64,000 nucleotides of DNA from Novimethylophilus kurashikiensis (GCF_003112435.1 NZ_BDOQ01000013.1:62001-126000), one strand, 5' to 3'; counted from the stretch's first letter, positions 50,736 to 59,429 are shown. Translations and numbers: made by a program. Notes: generated from the sequence alone by a model not told the origin.

Positions 50736-51331
50736 TTTGGCTGAACCTCGTGCCGGTCGGAGACGGCCTTGTCGACCGCCAGTAATTCGTCGAGTTTACG
50801 TTGCAACATATCGGCTCTCTTTTGTTCGTCTTTCAATTTCTGCGTGAGTTGCGCCGTCGCGTCGTCGGGCTTGACCTGCGGCGTCAGTGCGGTCTTGATC
50901 AGTGCAGCCAGGCTGCGCAGGCTTTCGTCGCGGCTGTCGATGGCCTTGAGGTGCTCATTAAGCAAGGCGATGACGCGCGCGTCGTCCCGAGGTCGTGTCA
51001 GCAAAGCCATGACGACGATTTGCATGCGACTGTATTCGTCCTTGCGGCGGGCATTAACCTGTAGGTAAGTGCGACGCTGCAATTCCGGCGACATGGCGGC
51101 ATAGACCTGGCTGAACTTCAGCAGCATGGCAATATTGCTATCAGTCGGGATGATCGCGTTGTTAGGAACACCGGCCGGCCTGGGCCATCCGCCAGGCGAA
51201 GACGGATTGTTTTGGGGCTGGAAGTCAGGCGAAACGTTCGACTCCTGGACTGGCGGATTGCTCTGCGACGGAACTTGGGCACAGCCGCTCAGCACCCCAA
51301 GTCCGACAATGATCCAATAGATATTTTTCAT
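50732..51331 (-). CDS. QseG-like lipoprotein
   Basis: 199 residues from ATG 51331, which follows GAGGAGAAT directly. MKNIYWIIVGLGVLSGCAQ has a lipobox at LSGCA. A Pro/Asn-rich linker is followed by helices with a coiled-coil end (LTQKLKDEQKRADMLQRKLDELL). QseG is the lipoprotein encoded between the kinase and regulator in glrK-qseG-glrR operons, where it helps tune the kinase in the envelope. Size, order and coiled coil agree, though sequence identity to QseG cannot be judged here. Confidence 0.8.
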   Translation of the reverse strand: MKNIYWIIVGLGVLSGCAQVPSQSNPPVQESNVSPDFQPQNNPSSPGGWPRPAGVPNNAIIPTDSNIAMLLKFSQVYAAMSPELQRRTYLQVNARRKDEYSRMQIVVMALLTRPRDDARVIALLNEHLKAIDSRDESLRSLAALIKTALTPQVKPDDATAQLTQKLKDEQKRADMLQRKLDELLAVDKAVSDRHEVQPK

Positions 51332-51466
51332 ATTCTCCTCAAATGATGAAGGAAACCCGCGCAGATATTTCGAGTTTCCCGAAGGAGCGTCATCCTTCAC
51401 GATAGCGCTCCTTGAATCCCCTATGCAATCGTTATTGATGCACGCGTTATTGATTCACGATGCGGC

Positions 51467-52912
51467 TCATGCCGCGAGGCGGGTGCTACCCTTGGCGAGC
51501 GGCAGTGCGATACGGAAATGCGCACCTTTCCAGTCCGGGTTGTGCACGATCTCGATAGTGCCGCCGTGGGCAAGTACGCAATCCTTTGCGATCGACAGCC
51601 CCAGGCCTGTCCCCTTGACGTGGCCTTCCTGGCGGGCGCTGCCCTGGTAGAAAGGCTCGAATAGGAACGGCCGATCCTTTTCCGAGACGCCGGGGCCGTT
51701 ATCCATGACTTCCAGGATCGCCAGATCGTCGCGGCCATGAAGGCTGATTTTCAATATTCCCCGTTGCGGCGCGAATTTGGCCGCGTTCGAGACCAGGTTG
51801 TCGCACAAGGTTTTGAGCCGAGTCTCGTCGCCCCACAGCCAAGTGTTTTCGATGTCCGAGATCAGCCTGAGTTGGCGTGTGGAAAGTGGCAGGGCATGGT
51901 CTTCCAGGACGCGCTTGACCACCTCGTGCAGCGCCACTTGCGTTCTCGGAGTATCGGCGTGAAAGCGGCTGGCGCTGTAGTTGAGCAGACCTTCGATGAG
52001 GCGCTGCAGCTTGAGGCTGTTCTCGCGCAGGATCGTAGCGATTTCCTGTTGTTGCTGGCTCAAGGGGCCGCCCACACCTTCGGTGAGCAGTTCCGTGCCC
52101 TCGCGAATGGCGGTGAGCGGCGTCTTGAGTTCGTGCGAGACTTCACGCAAGAAACGGCTCTTTTGGTCTTCCAGATGGGCTTGCTGTTCGCGCAGCCAAT
52201 CCAGGCGCTCTCCGAGTTTCTTGAGGTCTTCCGGGCCGTTGACTTCGATCTTGCCGGAAAGCTTGCCGTTGCCGAGGTCGTGAATTGCGCTGTCGATCTG
52301 GCGTAGCGGCCGGGCGATGAGATAGGTAATCGTAAACGTCACGAACAAGGCGAAGGGAATCAGCGACAGCCCCTGCCACATCAACGCGTTCTGGGCTTCT
52401 TCTGCGGCGGCTTGCAGTGCCGAGGTTTCGCGTTCGATTACTTGGTTGTCGGTCACCAGCAACGTGTTTGCAGCATCGAACATCCGGCCGAACTCAGGTA
52501 AAAGCCGCATGGTTTTGGCGGCATCGCCCTGGCTGACTTGCTTTGCCAGCATATCTACCCTGGATTCCAAATCGAACAGCAACGTCTGCTGTTGGGCATC
52601 CAACGGAAGTTGTCTCAATTTTGCGACAGTGTCGTCGAAAGCCTTATGGTTGAGATTAAAACGGTCCAGCAACTCGCTGCTGCCGATGACCAGATATTGT
52701 CGGGTTGCGCGCTCCATGTGGCTGAGCTGTTCGATGAGCGTTCGCGTCTCGCTGGTCATCTGCACGGCTTGCGTCACGGCCACGCGGCTTTGCTTGGTAA
52801 TGTTCTTGAGGTTGTGCGACGCGTTGGCGAAGGCTAGCAAAAACGGCAGCACGACGAGCGAAAAGCCGATCAGCAGCAACTTGAGGAATGATTTTGGATA
52901 GGGCACGTGCAA
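51467..52912 (-). CDS. glrK: Sensor histidine kinase, GlrK/QseE-like
   Basis: 481 residues. Two membrane helices (FLKLLLIGFSLVVLPFLLAF and GLSLIPFALFVTFTITYLIA) enclose a helical periplasmic sensor of about 150 residues. HAMP follows (RPLRQIDSAIHDLGNGKLSG), then HisKA with FLREVSHELKTPLTAIREG and a HATPase with DNLVSNAAKFAP, DNGPGVSEKDRPF and GTGLGLSIAKD. It would phosphorylate the sigma-54 regulator encoded downstream. About 135 bases separate it from the QseG-like gene, with no clear terminator. Confidence 0.92.
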   Translation of the reverse strand: MHVPYPKSFLKLLLIGFSLVVLPFLLAFANASHNLKNITKQSRVAVTQAVQMTSETRTLIEQLSHMERATRQYLVIGSSELLDRFNLNHKAFDDTVAKLRQLPLDAQQQTLLFDLESRVDMLAKQVSQGDAAKTMRLLPEFGRMFDAANTLLVTDNQVIERETSALQAAAEEAQNALMWQGLSLIPFALFVTFTITYLIARPLRQIDSAIHDLGNGKLSGKIEVNGPEDLKKLGERLDWLREQQAHLEDQKSRFLREVSHELKTPLTAIREGTELLTEGVGGPLSQQQQEIATILRENSLKLQRLIEGLLNYSASRFHADTPRTQVALHEVVKRVLEDHALPLSTRQLRLISDIENTWLWGDETRLKTLCDNLVSNAAKFAPQRGILKISLHGRDDLAILEVMDNGPGVSEKDRPFLFEPFYQGSARQEGHVKGTGLGLSIAKDCVLAHGGTIEIVHNPDWKGAHFRIALPLAKGSTRLAA

Positions 52913-52987
52913 TTGTCGAAATCAGGGGAGTCCAGGGTAGTATAATCCTTACCCGCAAAAATCATACCTAAGCGAAAACAAGCGAAA

Positions 52988-53479
52988 ATGTCCTCACGCC
53001 TCTCCGTCATCGCCGCCTTGGCGCGTAATCGTGTTATCGGCCGCGACAACGATCTGCCCTGGCACTTGCCGGAGGATCTCAAGCGTTTTCGCGCGCTGAC
53101 CATGGGACACCACATCGTCATGGGACGCAAGACTTATGAATCGCTCGGCAGGCTGCTGCCCGGACGTACGACCGTCATTGTCACCCGTAATCATGATTAC
53201 CAAGTGCCAGGTGCGGTTGTCGTCCATTCGCTGGAAGAGGCCGTGACGGCCTGCGGCGACGATCCAGAAGTTTTCCTCATCGGCGGTGCAGAGTTGTACC
53301 AGCAATCCCTGGCATTGGCCGGTCGCTTGTATCTGACCGAAATCGATGCCGAGTTCGAGGGCGATGCTTATTTTCCCGCTTTCTCACAGGACGGTTGGCG
53401 CGAAACTGCTCGCGAATCGCATACCAGCGGCGAAGGCTTGCCTTTCAGCTACGTCACCTACGAAGCCGTCCCACGCTGA
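52988..53479 (+). CDS. folA: Dihydrofolate reductase
   Basis: 163 residues, normal length. SVIAALARNRVIGRDNDLPW, HLPEDLKRFRALTMGHHIVM, GRKTYESLGRLLPGRTTVIV and VFLIGGAELYQQSLALAGRL are the DHFR blocks; the catalytic acid lies in LPEDLKRF. It reduces dihydrofolate with NADPH, completing the cycle with ThyA encoded at 47065. It diverges from the glrK-like gene across 75 bases. Confidence 0.97.
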   Translation: MSSRLSVIAALARNRVIGRDNDLPWHLPEDLKRFRALTMGHHIVMGRKTYESLGRLLPGRTTVIVTRNHDYQVPGAVVVHSLEEAVTACGDDPEVFLIGGAELYQQSLALAGRLYLTEIDAEFEGDAYFPAFSQDGWRETARESHTSGEGLPFSYVTYEAVPR

Positions 53480-53527
53480 TTCCGAGCTGAATTTACCTCG
53501 GTTCTAAAATCTGCCTGACCATTTTTC

Positions 53528-53543
53528 GGTTCGGTAGCGTACA
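53528..53543 (+). promoter_or_regulatory. GGTTCG-N4-CGTACA motif before the WrbA-like gene
   Basis: GGTTCGGTAGCGTACA. The arms pair at four of six, the centre GGTAGCG keeps the usual TAG. It ends 63 bases before ATG 53607. It lacks the GA after ACA seen at most copies. Confidence 0.5.
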
Positions 53544-53606
53544 TACGATCGTCATCTTCAGCGCTTAGGCTGATCGTCCCTAATTAGCAATTCGGTGGAC
53601 GAGTCG

Positions 53607-54233
53607 ATGACGACTAAGGTACAAGTGGTTTTTTACAGTTCTGGCGGGCACGTTTACCAGATGGCGGAAGCCGTCGCTGCGGGTGCACGCGAAGTGGAAG
53701 ACACGGAAGTTACCTTGTTGCAGGTGCCCGAGCTGGTGCCGGAGGAAGTGCTTGAAAAAAGCGGAGCCAAGGCATCGCGCCAAAAGTTTTCCTCAGTACC
53801 GGTAGCCAAGCCGGAGCAGCTGGCGGAAGCCGATGCCATCATCTTCGGTACGCCCACACGGTTCGGCAACATGTGTTCGCAAATGCGTAATTTTCTCGAC
53901 CAGACCGGCAAGCTCTGGATGAAGGGCGCCTTGGTCGGCAAGATCGGTAGCGTATTCACCAGCTCGTCCACGCAGCACGGCGGGCAGGAATCGACCATTC
54001 TCAGCTTTCACACTACGTTGCTGCATCATGGCATGGCCATCGTCGGTGTGCCGTATTCCGAGCAACGCCAGATGACCATGGCCGAAATCAGCGGGGGAAG
54101 TCCCTACGGCGCCTCGACGATCAGCGGCGGCGACAATTCGCGAGATCCAAGCGAAAACGAACTTGCTATTGCGCGCTTTCAAGGCCGACATGTGGCCGAG
54201 ATCGCCAAGAAGCTCAAGGCCGCAACGGCCTGA
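53607..54233 (+). CDS. wrbA: WrbA-type flavodoxin / NAD(P)H:quinone oxidoreductase
   Basis: 208 residues from ATG 53607; a GTG four codons earlier is possible. [20 protein letters not shown] is the FMN phosphate loop, [20 protein letters not shown] the WrbA signature, [20 protein letters not shown] and [19 protein letters not shown] complete it. WrbA is a tetrameric FMN enzyme that reduces quinones by two electrons to avoid radicals, and is stress-induced in many bacteria. It stands alone between folA and a BON gene. Confidence 0.93.
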   Translation: MTTKVQVVFYSSGGHVYQMAEAVAAGAREVEDTEVTLLQVPELVPEEVLEKSGAKASRQKFSSVPVAKPEQLAEADAIIFGTPTRFGNMCSQMRNFLDQTGKLWMKGALVGKIGSVFTSSSTQHGGQESTILSFHTTLLHHGMAIVGVPYSEQRQMTMAEISGGSPYGASTISGGDNSRDPSENELAIARFQGRHVAEIAKKLKAATA

Positions 54234-54338
54234 TTCCGCTTTAGCCCATCCATTCGGGTGGGCCCCGCCTTCATCTAAGTGCCGTATCGAACAGAACCCG
54301 CAGCCCCATCCCTCCACAATAGATTTCATTCTTGGACG

Positions 54339-54425
54339 TCAGCACTTGTGATGTGCAAAGCCGATTTCACAGGCTTGGAACCGCAGTCTGACCATCACCA
54401 AGCATCTACTGATTTCTAGTGCTGA
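54339..54425 (+). other. Nested inverted repeats in the leader of the BON gene (possible structured RNA)
   Basis: Three nested perfect stems: TCAGCACT (54339-54346) with AGTGCTGA (54418-54425), GTGATG (54348-54353) with CATCAC (54393-54398), and AAGCC (54358-54362) with GGCTT (54372-54376). They enclose one another in proper order within 87 bases, ending 34 bases before the BON start. It does not match any riboswitch class that I know. Chance pairing is possible. Confidence 0.4.
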
Positions 54426-54459
54426 TGCCCATTTTCCGTCGAGTCGAAAGGAGAATGTG

Positions 54460-54861
54460 ATGAGACAGCCTAAATATTTATCCGCCTTGTTAGTTGGTAC
54501 CGCATTGATGGGGCCGCTGGGCGCAATCGCTTATGACGATCCGGTACGCAGCAACGAACCGGTGCAGATGACAGATAAGGATTCGGATGCTGCCAAGCTT
54601 TCTACCGGGCAGGGGCGCTCGGATAGCAAATCCAAGGCGGGCTTTGTTGATGATCGCGATATCAGCGATAACGTAAAAAAAGCCTTGGGCCGCGATCCCC
54701 AAGTCTCCGGCCAGGATGTCAAGGTGGATGTCCATAACGGCTTGGTCACGGTGAGCGGCAAGGTCAACGACGAGCGCTTCAAGGGACGCATCATCCAGGT
54801 CGTGCAAGGCGTGAAGGGCGTTCGGGCCGTCAAGAACGAGTTGAAGCTGGGCACGCCTTAA
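54460..54861 (+). CDS. Exported BON-domain protein 3
   Basis: 133 residues from ATG 54460, six bases after AAAGGAG; a GTG at 54457 is too close. A signal peptide (YLSALLVGTALMGPLGAIA) and a polar linker lead to one BON domain: DDRDISDNVKKALGRDPQVS, GQDVKVDVHNGLVTVSGKVN, ending GVRAVKNELKLGTP. Unlike the BON proteins of the 24-26 kb cluster it has no lipobox, so it would be free in the periplasm. It has its own leader, possibly structured, and terminator. Confidence 0.92.
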   Translation: MRQPKYLSALLVGTALMGPLGAIAYDDPVRSNEPVQMTDKDSDAAKLSTGQGRSDSKSKAGFVDDRDISDNVKKALGRDPQVSGQDVKVDVHNGLVTVSGKVNDERFKGRIIQVVQGVKGVRAVKNELKLGTP

Positions 54862-54881
54862 TCCTAGGTCGTAATGCTGGT

Positions 54882-54910
54882 GCGGAAGCCGATAAGCGCT
54901 TCCGTTTTTT
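54882..54910 (+). terminator. Terminator after BON gene 3
   Basis: CGGAAGC with GCTTCCG around eight bases, then six T residues. Confidence 0.88.
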
Positions 54911-54956
54911 AACTGTCACCGTTTTTTAACCGTTATTTTCTACGGAAACGCCAGCC

Positions 54957-56018
54957 ATGTTCAAAACCTCCGGTTATGCCGCTTTCGATCCTAGATCCCC
55001 TCTCGGCCCGTTCGAATTCGAACGGCGCGATTTGCAGCCGACCGATGTCCGCATCGAAATCCTGTATTGCGGCGTCTGCCATACGGATATTCATCAGGTT
55101 CGCAACGAGTGGGGAGAGTCGGTATATCCCATCGTTCCCGGACATGAAATTGTCGGCCGTGTGGTAGGCGTGGGCACGGAGGTGAAGAAATACCAGGCCG
55201 GCGATCTGGTCGGCGTGGGTTGCCTGGTGGACTCTTGCCGCTATTGCGAGGATTGCGAGGACGACCTCGAGCAGTTTTGTCCGCACGCCGTCTTCACCTA
55301 TAACAGCCTGGATAAACATACCGGGAAGGTCACCTATGGCGGTTATTCCCGCGAGATCGTGGTGGAAGAACGCTTTGTGCTGTGTATCTCGGATAAGTTT
55401 GCGGCCCCGGAAAAACTGGCGGCTGTGGCGCCTTTGTTGTGCGCCGGGATTACTACCTATTCGCCGCTACGGCACTGGAACGTGGGCAAGGGTGACAAGG
55501 TCGGCATCGTCGGGCTCGGCGGCCTAGGCCACATGGGCGTCAAATGGGCACATGCCTTCGGCGCGCATACCGTGTTGTTCACTACCTCGCCCAACAAGAA
55601 AGAAGACGCACTCCGGCTGGGTGCCGACGAAGTCGTGGTTTCGCGAAACGAGGAGGAAATGAAGAAGCATGTACGCAGTTTCGACTTCATCCTCAACACC
55701 GTCGCCGCGCCTAACGACCAGAACCCCTTGCTGGCGCTGTTGAAGCGCGACGGCGTGCTGTGCCTGGTCGGTGTGCCGGATCATCCCCATCCGCCAATTC
55801 ATGCCAGTGCGCTGGTGCTGTACCGCCGCTCGCTGGCCGGCTCTCTCATCGGTGGGCTCAAGGAAACCCAGGAAATGCTGGATTTCAGCGCCGAACATGA
55901 CATCGTCAGCGATATTGAATTGATCGCCATGCCCAAGATCAACCAGGCCTACGAACGCATGCTGAAAAGCGACGTCAAGTATCGCTTCGTGATCGACATG
56001 GCCACGCTAGGAGCCTGA
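54957..56018 (+). CDS. Zinc-dependent alcohol dehydrogenase, YahK/cinnamyl-alcohol type
   Basis: 353 residues. Catalytic zinc ligands: Cys in YCGVCHTDIHQVRNEWG, His-Glu in VPGHEIVGRV and a later Cys. The structural zinc loop CRYCEDCEDDLEQFC has four Cys. The NAD(P) fold is GIVGLGGLGHMGVKWAHAFG. The family reduces a broad range of aldehydes with NADPH. It is followed one base later by a glycine-rich membrane-type protein gene, so the two, with the copper-binding protein and a small membrane protein, form a four-gene unit. Confidence 0.94.
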   Translation: MFKTSGYAAFDPRSPLGPFEFERRDLQPTDVRIEILYCGVCHTDIHQVRNEWGESVYPIVPGHEIVGRVVGVGTEVKKYQAGDLVGVGCLVDSCRYCEDCEDDLEQFCPHAVFTYNSLDKHTGKVTYGGYSREIVVEERFVLCISDKFAAPEKLAAVAPLLCAGITTYSPLRHWNVGKGDKVGIVGLGGLGHMGVKWAHAFGAHTVLFTTSPNKKEDALRLGADEVVVSRNEEEMKKHVRSFDFILNTVAAPNDQNPLLALLKRDGVLCLVGVPDHPHPPIHASALVLYRRSLAGSLIGGLKETQEMLDFSAEHDIVSDIELIAMPKINQAYERMLKSDVKYRFVIDMATLGA

Positions 56019-56019
56019 C

Positions 56020-56559
56020 ATGGAAGACTACCTGCATCGGGTATACGGCATCTACGCCCATCGGCGCGACGCCGAAGCGGTCTGGAACGATCTGACCGAG
56101 GCCGGATTCGGCAACGACCAGATCGAATTGCTGGAACGCAAGGAACAACTGGAAACGCCGGCGAAAGAACAGGTGGTGAAGCCTGACAGCGACGAGGTAC
56201 GTAACGACATTCTCGTGGATAGTGCTATCGGCACGGCCATCGGAGCAGGCGCCGGCGCTATCGGCGAAGCTTTGCTGGCCGCGGCCAATATCAGCCTGTT
56301 TGTCGCTAGCCCTATCATCGGCACGTTGACCATGATCGGCTGGGGAGCCGCCGCTGGCGCTATTGTCGGAGCCGCCGCCGGTGCCGGGGATGAAACCAAG
56401 AAGGATTTCGAGCGCTTGGTGAAAGAAGCGGTCGATAGCGGCTATTACGTACTTATCGTGAAAGCGGCGAGCGAAGCGCAGACCAAAATCGCCAGGCAAT
56501 TGATCGGCGATTCGACGGCGGAAAACGCCGTGGTACCCCTGGACGGAACCGCATCATGA
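56020..56559 (+). CDS. Glycine-rich protein with polar ends, paralogous in design to the one at 41603
   Basis: 179 residues. The first 65 are polar (YGIYAHRRDAEAVWNDLTEA, GFGNDQIELLERKEQLETP) in the general-stress 17M style. A Gly/Ala-rich centre follows (AIGTAIGAGAGAIGEALLAA, MIGWGAAAGAIVGAAAGAGD), then an alpha/beta end (FERLVKEAVDSGYYVLIVKA). It could sit at or in the inner membrane. It is one base after the dehydrogenase stop and overlaps the start of the copper-binding protein gene by four bases. Function unknown. Confidence 0.78.
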   Translation: MEDYLHRVYGIYAHRRDAEAVWNDLTEAGFGNDQIELLERKEQLETPAKEQVVKPDSDEVRNDILVDSAIGTAIGAGAGAIGEALLAAANISLFVASPIIGTLTMIGWGAAAGAIVGAAAGAGDETKKDFERLVKEAVDSGYYVLIVKAASEAQTKIARQLIGDSTAENAVVPLDGTAS

Positions 56560-56900
56560 CCCAGCAGGCCACGACGACGCATCAGAACATGCAGTCCTGC
56601 ATCGACATTAGTTTTCACTGCCATCAAACCTGCTTACAGACGGCGATGAATCACTGCCTGGACACGGGCGGCAAGCTGGTCGATTCCGAGCATTTCCGGC
56701 TCATGATGAATTGTGCCGAGATCTGCCAGGTCTGCGCCAATTTCCAACTCACCAATTCCGCGTTTTGCGTGCAAATTTGCAAGCTCTGCGCTGACGTTTG
56801 CGAGGCTTGCGCCGATGATTGCGAAAAGCTAGGGGGCATGGATGGCTGTGTCAAAGCCTGCCGCGAATGCGCCCAGTGCTGCCGCAAACTGGTGGTGTAG
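56556..56900 (+). CDS. Cys-rich four-helix-bundle copper-binding protein (DUF326)
   Basis: 114 residues with 16 Cys by eye count, mostly in CxxxC and CxxC spacing along helices: CIDISFHCHQTCLQTAMNHC, MMNCAEICQVCANFQ, FCVQICKLCADVCEACADDC, CVKACRECAQCCRKL. This is the pattern of Csp-type copper storage proteins, where Cys side chains line a four-helix bundle and bind many Cu(I). No signal peptide, so cytosolic. It overlaps the preceding gene by four bases. Placement with a zinc dehydrogenase and glycine-rich protein is unusual for copper storage, so a sensor or stress role is also possible. Confidence 0.9.
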   Translation: MTQQATTTHQNMQSCIDISFHCHQTCLQTAMNHCLDTGGKLVDSEHFRLMMNCAEICQVCANFQLTNSAFCVQICKLCADVCEACADDCEKLGGMDGCVKACRECAQCCRKLVV

Positions 56901-56913
56901 TCCTGCCAACCGC

Positions 56914-57141
56914 ATGGAGGGCTTGAGCTGGTTGCAATGGCCTGCCATGGCGGTGACGATTTGCGCCACCATGTTTACTGCATCGCTAGGTAAGCATAAG
57001 CGCGAAATCGGCTTCTGGATGCTGCTGGCGGGAAACGTCTTGTGGGCGGTGTGGGGCTGGCACGACCGGGCCTATGCATTGATCGCCATGCAAGTAGCCC
57101 TGGCCGTGCTCAACATCTACGGCATTATCAATAACGATTAA
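56914..57141 (+). CDS. Small inner-membrane protein
   Basis: 75 residues from ATG 56914, 13 bases after the copper-binding protein stop; the ribosome binding site is weak. Three membrane helices: LSWLQWPAMAVTICATMFTA, GFWMLLAGNVLWAVWGW and LIAMQVALAVLNIYGIIN. The aromatic WxxWGW and the final IYGIxNN resemble small proteins related to PnuC/SWEET-like half-transporters, which is only a resemblance. Last gene of the dehydrogenase unit. Confidence 0.65.
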   Translation: MEGLSWLQWPAMAVTICATMFTASLGKHKREIGFWMLLAGNVLWAVWGWHDRAYALIAMQVALAVLNIYGIINND

Positions 57142-57148
57142 CGCAATT

Positions 57149-57178
57149 AATGGATGGGGAAACGTTTCCCCATCCATT
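57149..57178. repeat. Perfect 30-bp palindrome between converging genes
   Basis: AATGGATGGGGAAAC with GTTTCCCCATCCATT, 15-bp arms without spacer or mismatch. It lies 7 bases after one stop and 7 before the other. It would form a long hairpin in RNA from either side and probably acts as bidirectional terminator, though T runs are short. Confidence 0.85.
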
Positions 57179-57185
57179 GTTCGTC

Positions 57186-59429
57186 TTACTCTGATGCTAC
57201 GCAATCGACGTGGTAGCTGACCTCTCCGCTGTCCTTGTCCACGACCAAACCGTGAATGTCGGTTTCGAAGCCTGGGAATTTGCCGTTGAACTCACGTGCG
57301 AATTGCAGGTAACGCACGATGGTGGCATTGAAGCGCTCACCTGGAATCAACAGCGGGATGCCCGGCGGATAGGGCGTCAGCAGCACGGCGGTAATCCGGC
57401 CTTCCAACTCATCGATGGGCACGCGCTCGATATTGCGGTGTGCCATTTTCGCAAATGCATCGGCAGGCTTCATTGCCGGCACCATGTCGGAGAGATACAT
57501 TTCCGTGGTCAGGCGTGCCACGTCGTTGGCCTTGTAGACGCCGTGAATCTGGTCGCACAGGTCGCGCAGGCCGGTCTTTTCGTAGCGGGGATGCTTGGCG
57601 ACGAATTCCGGCAGCACGCGCCAGCACGGCTGGTTCTTGTCGTAGTCGTCTTTGAACTGCTGCAAGGCGGTCACGAGCGTGTTCCAGCGGCCCTTGGTGA
57701 TACCGATGGTGAACATGATGAAGAAGGAGTAGAGGCCGGTCTTCTCGACGATAACGCCATGCTCTGACAGATATTTGGTCACGATGGCCGCCGGGATGCC
57801 GAATTCTTCCGAGAACTCGCCGTCCACGTTGAGCCCCGGGGTAATGATGGTGGCCTTGATGGGGTCTAGCATGTTGAAGCCCTTGGCCATCTTGCCGAAG
57901 CCATGCCAGCGCTCCTTGGTCTTGAGCATCCAAGCGTCGCGCTCTTCGATACCTTCTTCGGACAGATCGTCCGGGCCCCAGACCTTGAACCACCAGTCGG
58001 AGCCCCATTCCTCGTCCACCTTGCGCATGGCGCGGCGGAAGTCGAGCGCTTCCATGATGGATTCTTCCACCAGCGCAGTACCGCCCGGCGGTTCCATCAT
58101 GGCCGCTGCCACGTCGCACGAGGCGATGATGGAGTATTGGGGGCTGGTGGAGGTGTGCATCAAATACGCTTCGTTGAACACGTCGCGGTCCAGCTTGCTG
58201 TTCTCGGCGTCCTGCACCAGGATTTGTGAAGCCTGCGACAGGCCGGCCAGCATCTTGTGTGTGGACTGCGTGGAGAACACCATGGATTCCTTGCAGCGCG
58301 GACGGCCCTCACCAATCGCATGGTAATCGCCGTAGAAGTCGTGGAAGGAAGCGTGCGGCAACCATGCTTCGTCGAAATGCAGGGTGTCGATCTTGCCGTC
58401 CAGCATTTCCTTGATTTCCTCGACGTTGTAGAGCACGCCGTCATAGGTAGATTGCGTGATGGTCAGTACGCGCGGCTTGGCGTTTTTATCCGTGGCGAAG
58501 GGGTTGCGGGCGATCTTTTTCTGAATGTTAGACCACTCAAATTCCTCTTTGGGAATCGGCCCGATGATGCCGAAGTGGTTGCGTGTCGGCATGAGGAACA
58601 CGGGAATGGCGCCCGTCATGATGATGGAGTGCAACACCGACTTGTGGCAGTTGCGGTCCACCACGACGATATCGCCCGGCGCCACGGTGGAATGCCAGAC
58701 GATCTTGTTGGAGGTCGACGTGCCGTTGGTCACGAAATACAGGTGATCGCTGTGGAAAATGCGTGCAGCGTTGCGCTCGGAGGCGGCTACCGGGCCGGTA
58801 TGGTCGAGCAGTTGCCCGAGTTCGTCCACGGCATTGCAAACGTCGGCGCGCAGCATGTTTTCGCCGAAGAACTGATGGAACATCTGGCCCACAGGCGACT
58901 TCAGGAAGGCTACCCCGCCGGAGTGGCCGGGGCAGTGCCAGGAGTACGAACCGTCGGCAGCATAATGCGTCAGCGCACGGAAAAACGGCGGCGGCAGCGA
59001 ATCCAGGTAGTCGCGGGCTTCTCGCACGATGTAGCGTGCGATGAACTCCGGCGTATCTTCATACATGTGGATGAAGCCATTGAGTTCGCGCAGGATTTCA
59101 TTGGGAATGTGGCGCGAGGTACGCGTCTCGCCATGCAGGAAAATTGGGATTTCGGCATTGCGGAAGCGGATTTCGTCCACGAAGGCTCGCAGGCGCTTCA
59201 GTGCGGCCGGCGATTCCTCGACGAACTCTTCATCGTCGATGGAAAGAATAAACGCCGAGGCCCGGCTTTGCTGCTGCGCGAACGAGGACATATCGACGAA
59301 GCTGGTGACGCCCAGCACCTCGAAGCCTTCTTCCTCGATGGCTTTGGCAAGTACGCGGATGCCGAGACCGGAAGCGTTTTCAGAACGGAAATCTTCGTCG
59401 ATGATGACGACGGGATAACGAAATTTCAT
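57186..59429 (-). CDS. Basic amino acid decarboxylase (Orn/Lys/Arg type, fold III)
   Basis: 747 residues from ATG 59429 (MKFRYPVVIIDEDFRSENAS). An N-terminal receiver-like wing domain (1-125) precedes the PLP domain: SWHCPGHSGGVAFLKSPVGQ, VTNGTSTSNKIVWHS, DEAWLPHASFHDFYG and the PLP Lys in STHKMLAGLSQ. The C-terminal domain ends with PYPPGIPLLIPGERF. It decarboxylates arginine, lysine or ornithine; which one is not readable, though betaproteobacterial relatives are usually annotated as arginine or lysine decarboxylases. No antiporter is adjacent, so a biosynthetic polyamine role is as likely as acid resistance. Confidence 0.93.
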   Translation of the reverse strand: MKFRYPVVIIDEDFRSENASGLGIRVLAKAIEEEGFEVLGVTSFVDMSSFAQQQSRASAFILSIDDEEFVEESPAALKRLRAFVDEIRFRNAEIPIFLHGETRTSRHIPNEILRELNGFIHMYEDTPEFIARYIVREARDYLDSLPPPFFRALTHYAADGSYSWHCPGHSGGVAFLKSPVGQMFHQFFGENMLRADVCNAVDELGQLLDHTGPVAASERNAARIFHSDHLYFVTNGTSTSNKIVWHSTVAPGDIVVVDRNCHKSVLHSIIMTGAIPVFLMPTRNHFGIIGPIPKEEFEWSNIQKKIARNPFATDKNAKPRVLTITQSTYDGVLYNVEEIKEMLDGKIDTLHFDEAWLPHASFHDFYGDYHAIGEGRPRCKESMVFSTQSTHKMLAGLSQASQILVQDAENSKLDRDVFNEAYLMHTSTSPQYSIIASCDVAAAMMEPPGGTALVEESIMEALDFRRAMRKVDEEWGSDWWFKVWGPDDLSEEGIEERDAWMLKTKERWHGFGKMAKGFNMLDPIKATIITPGLNVDGEFSEEFGIPAAIVTKYLSEHGVIVEKTGLYSFFIMFTIGITKGRWNTLVTALQQFKDDYDKNQPCWRVLPEFVAKHPRYEKTGLRDLCDQIHGVYKANDVARLTTEMYLSDMVPAMKPADAFAKMAHRNIERVPIDELEGRITAVLLTPYPPGIPLLIPGERFNATIVRYLQFAREFNGKFPGFETDIHGLVVDKDSGEVSYHVDCVASE

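Noticed and set aside
54278-54293. AGTGCCGTATCGAACA before BON gene 3 as motif copy
   Set aside because: Right arm perfect and followed by GA, but the left arm matches at only three positions. Not strong enough to list as a site.
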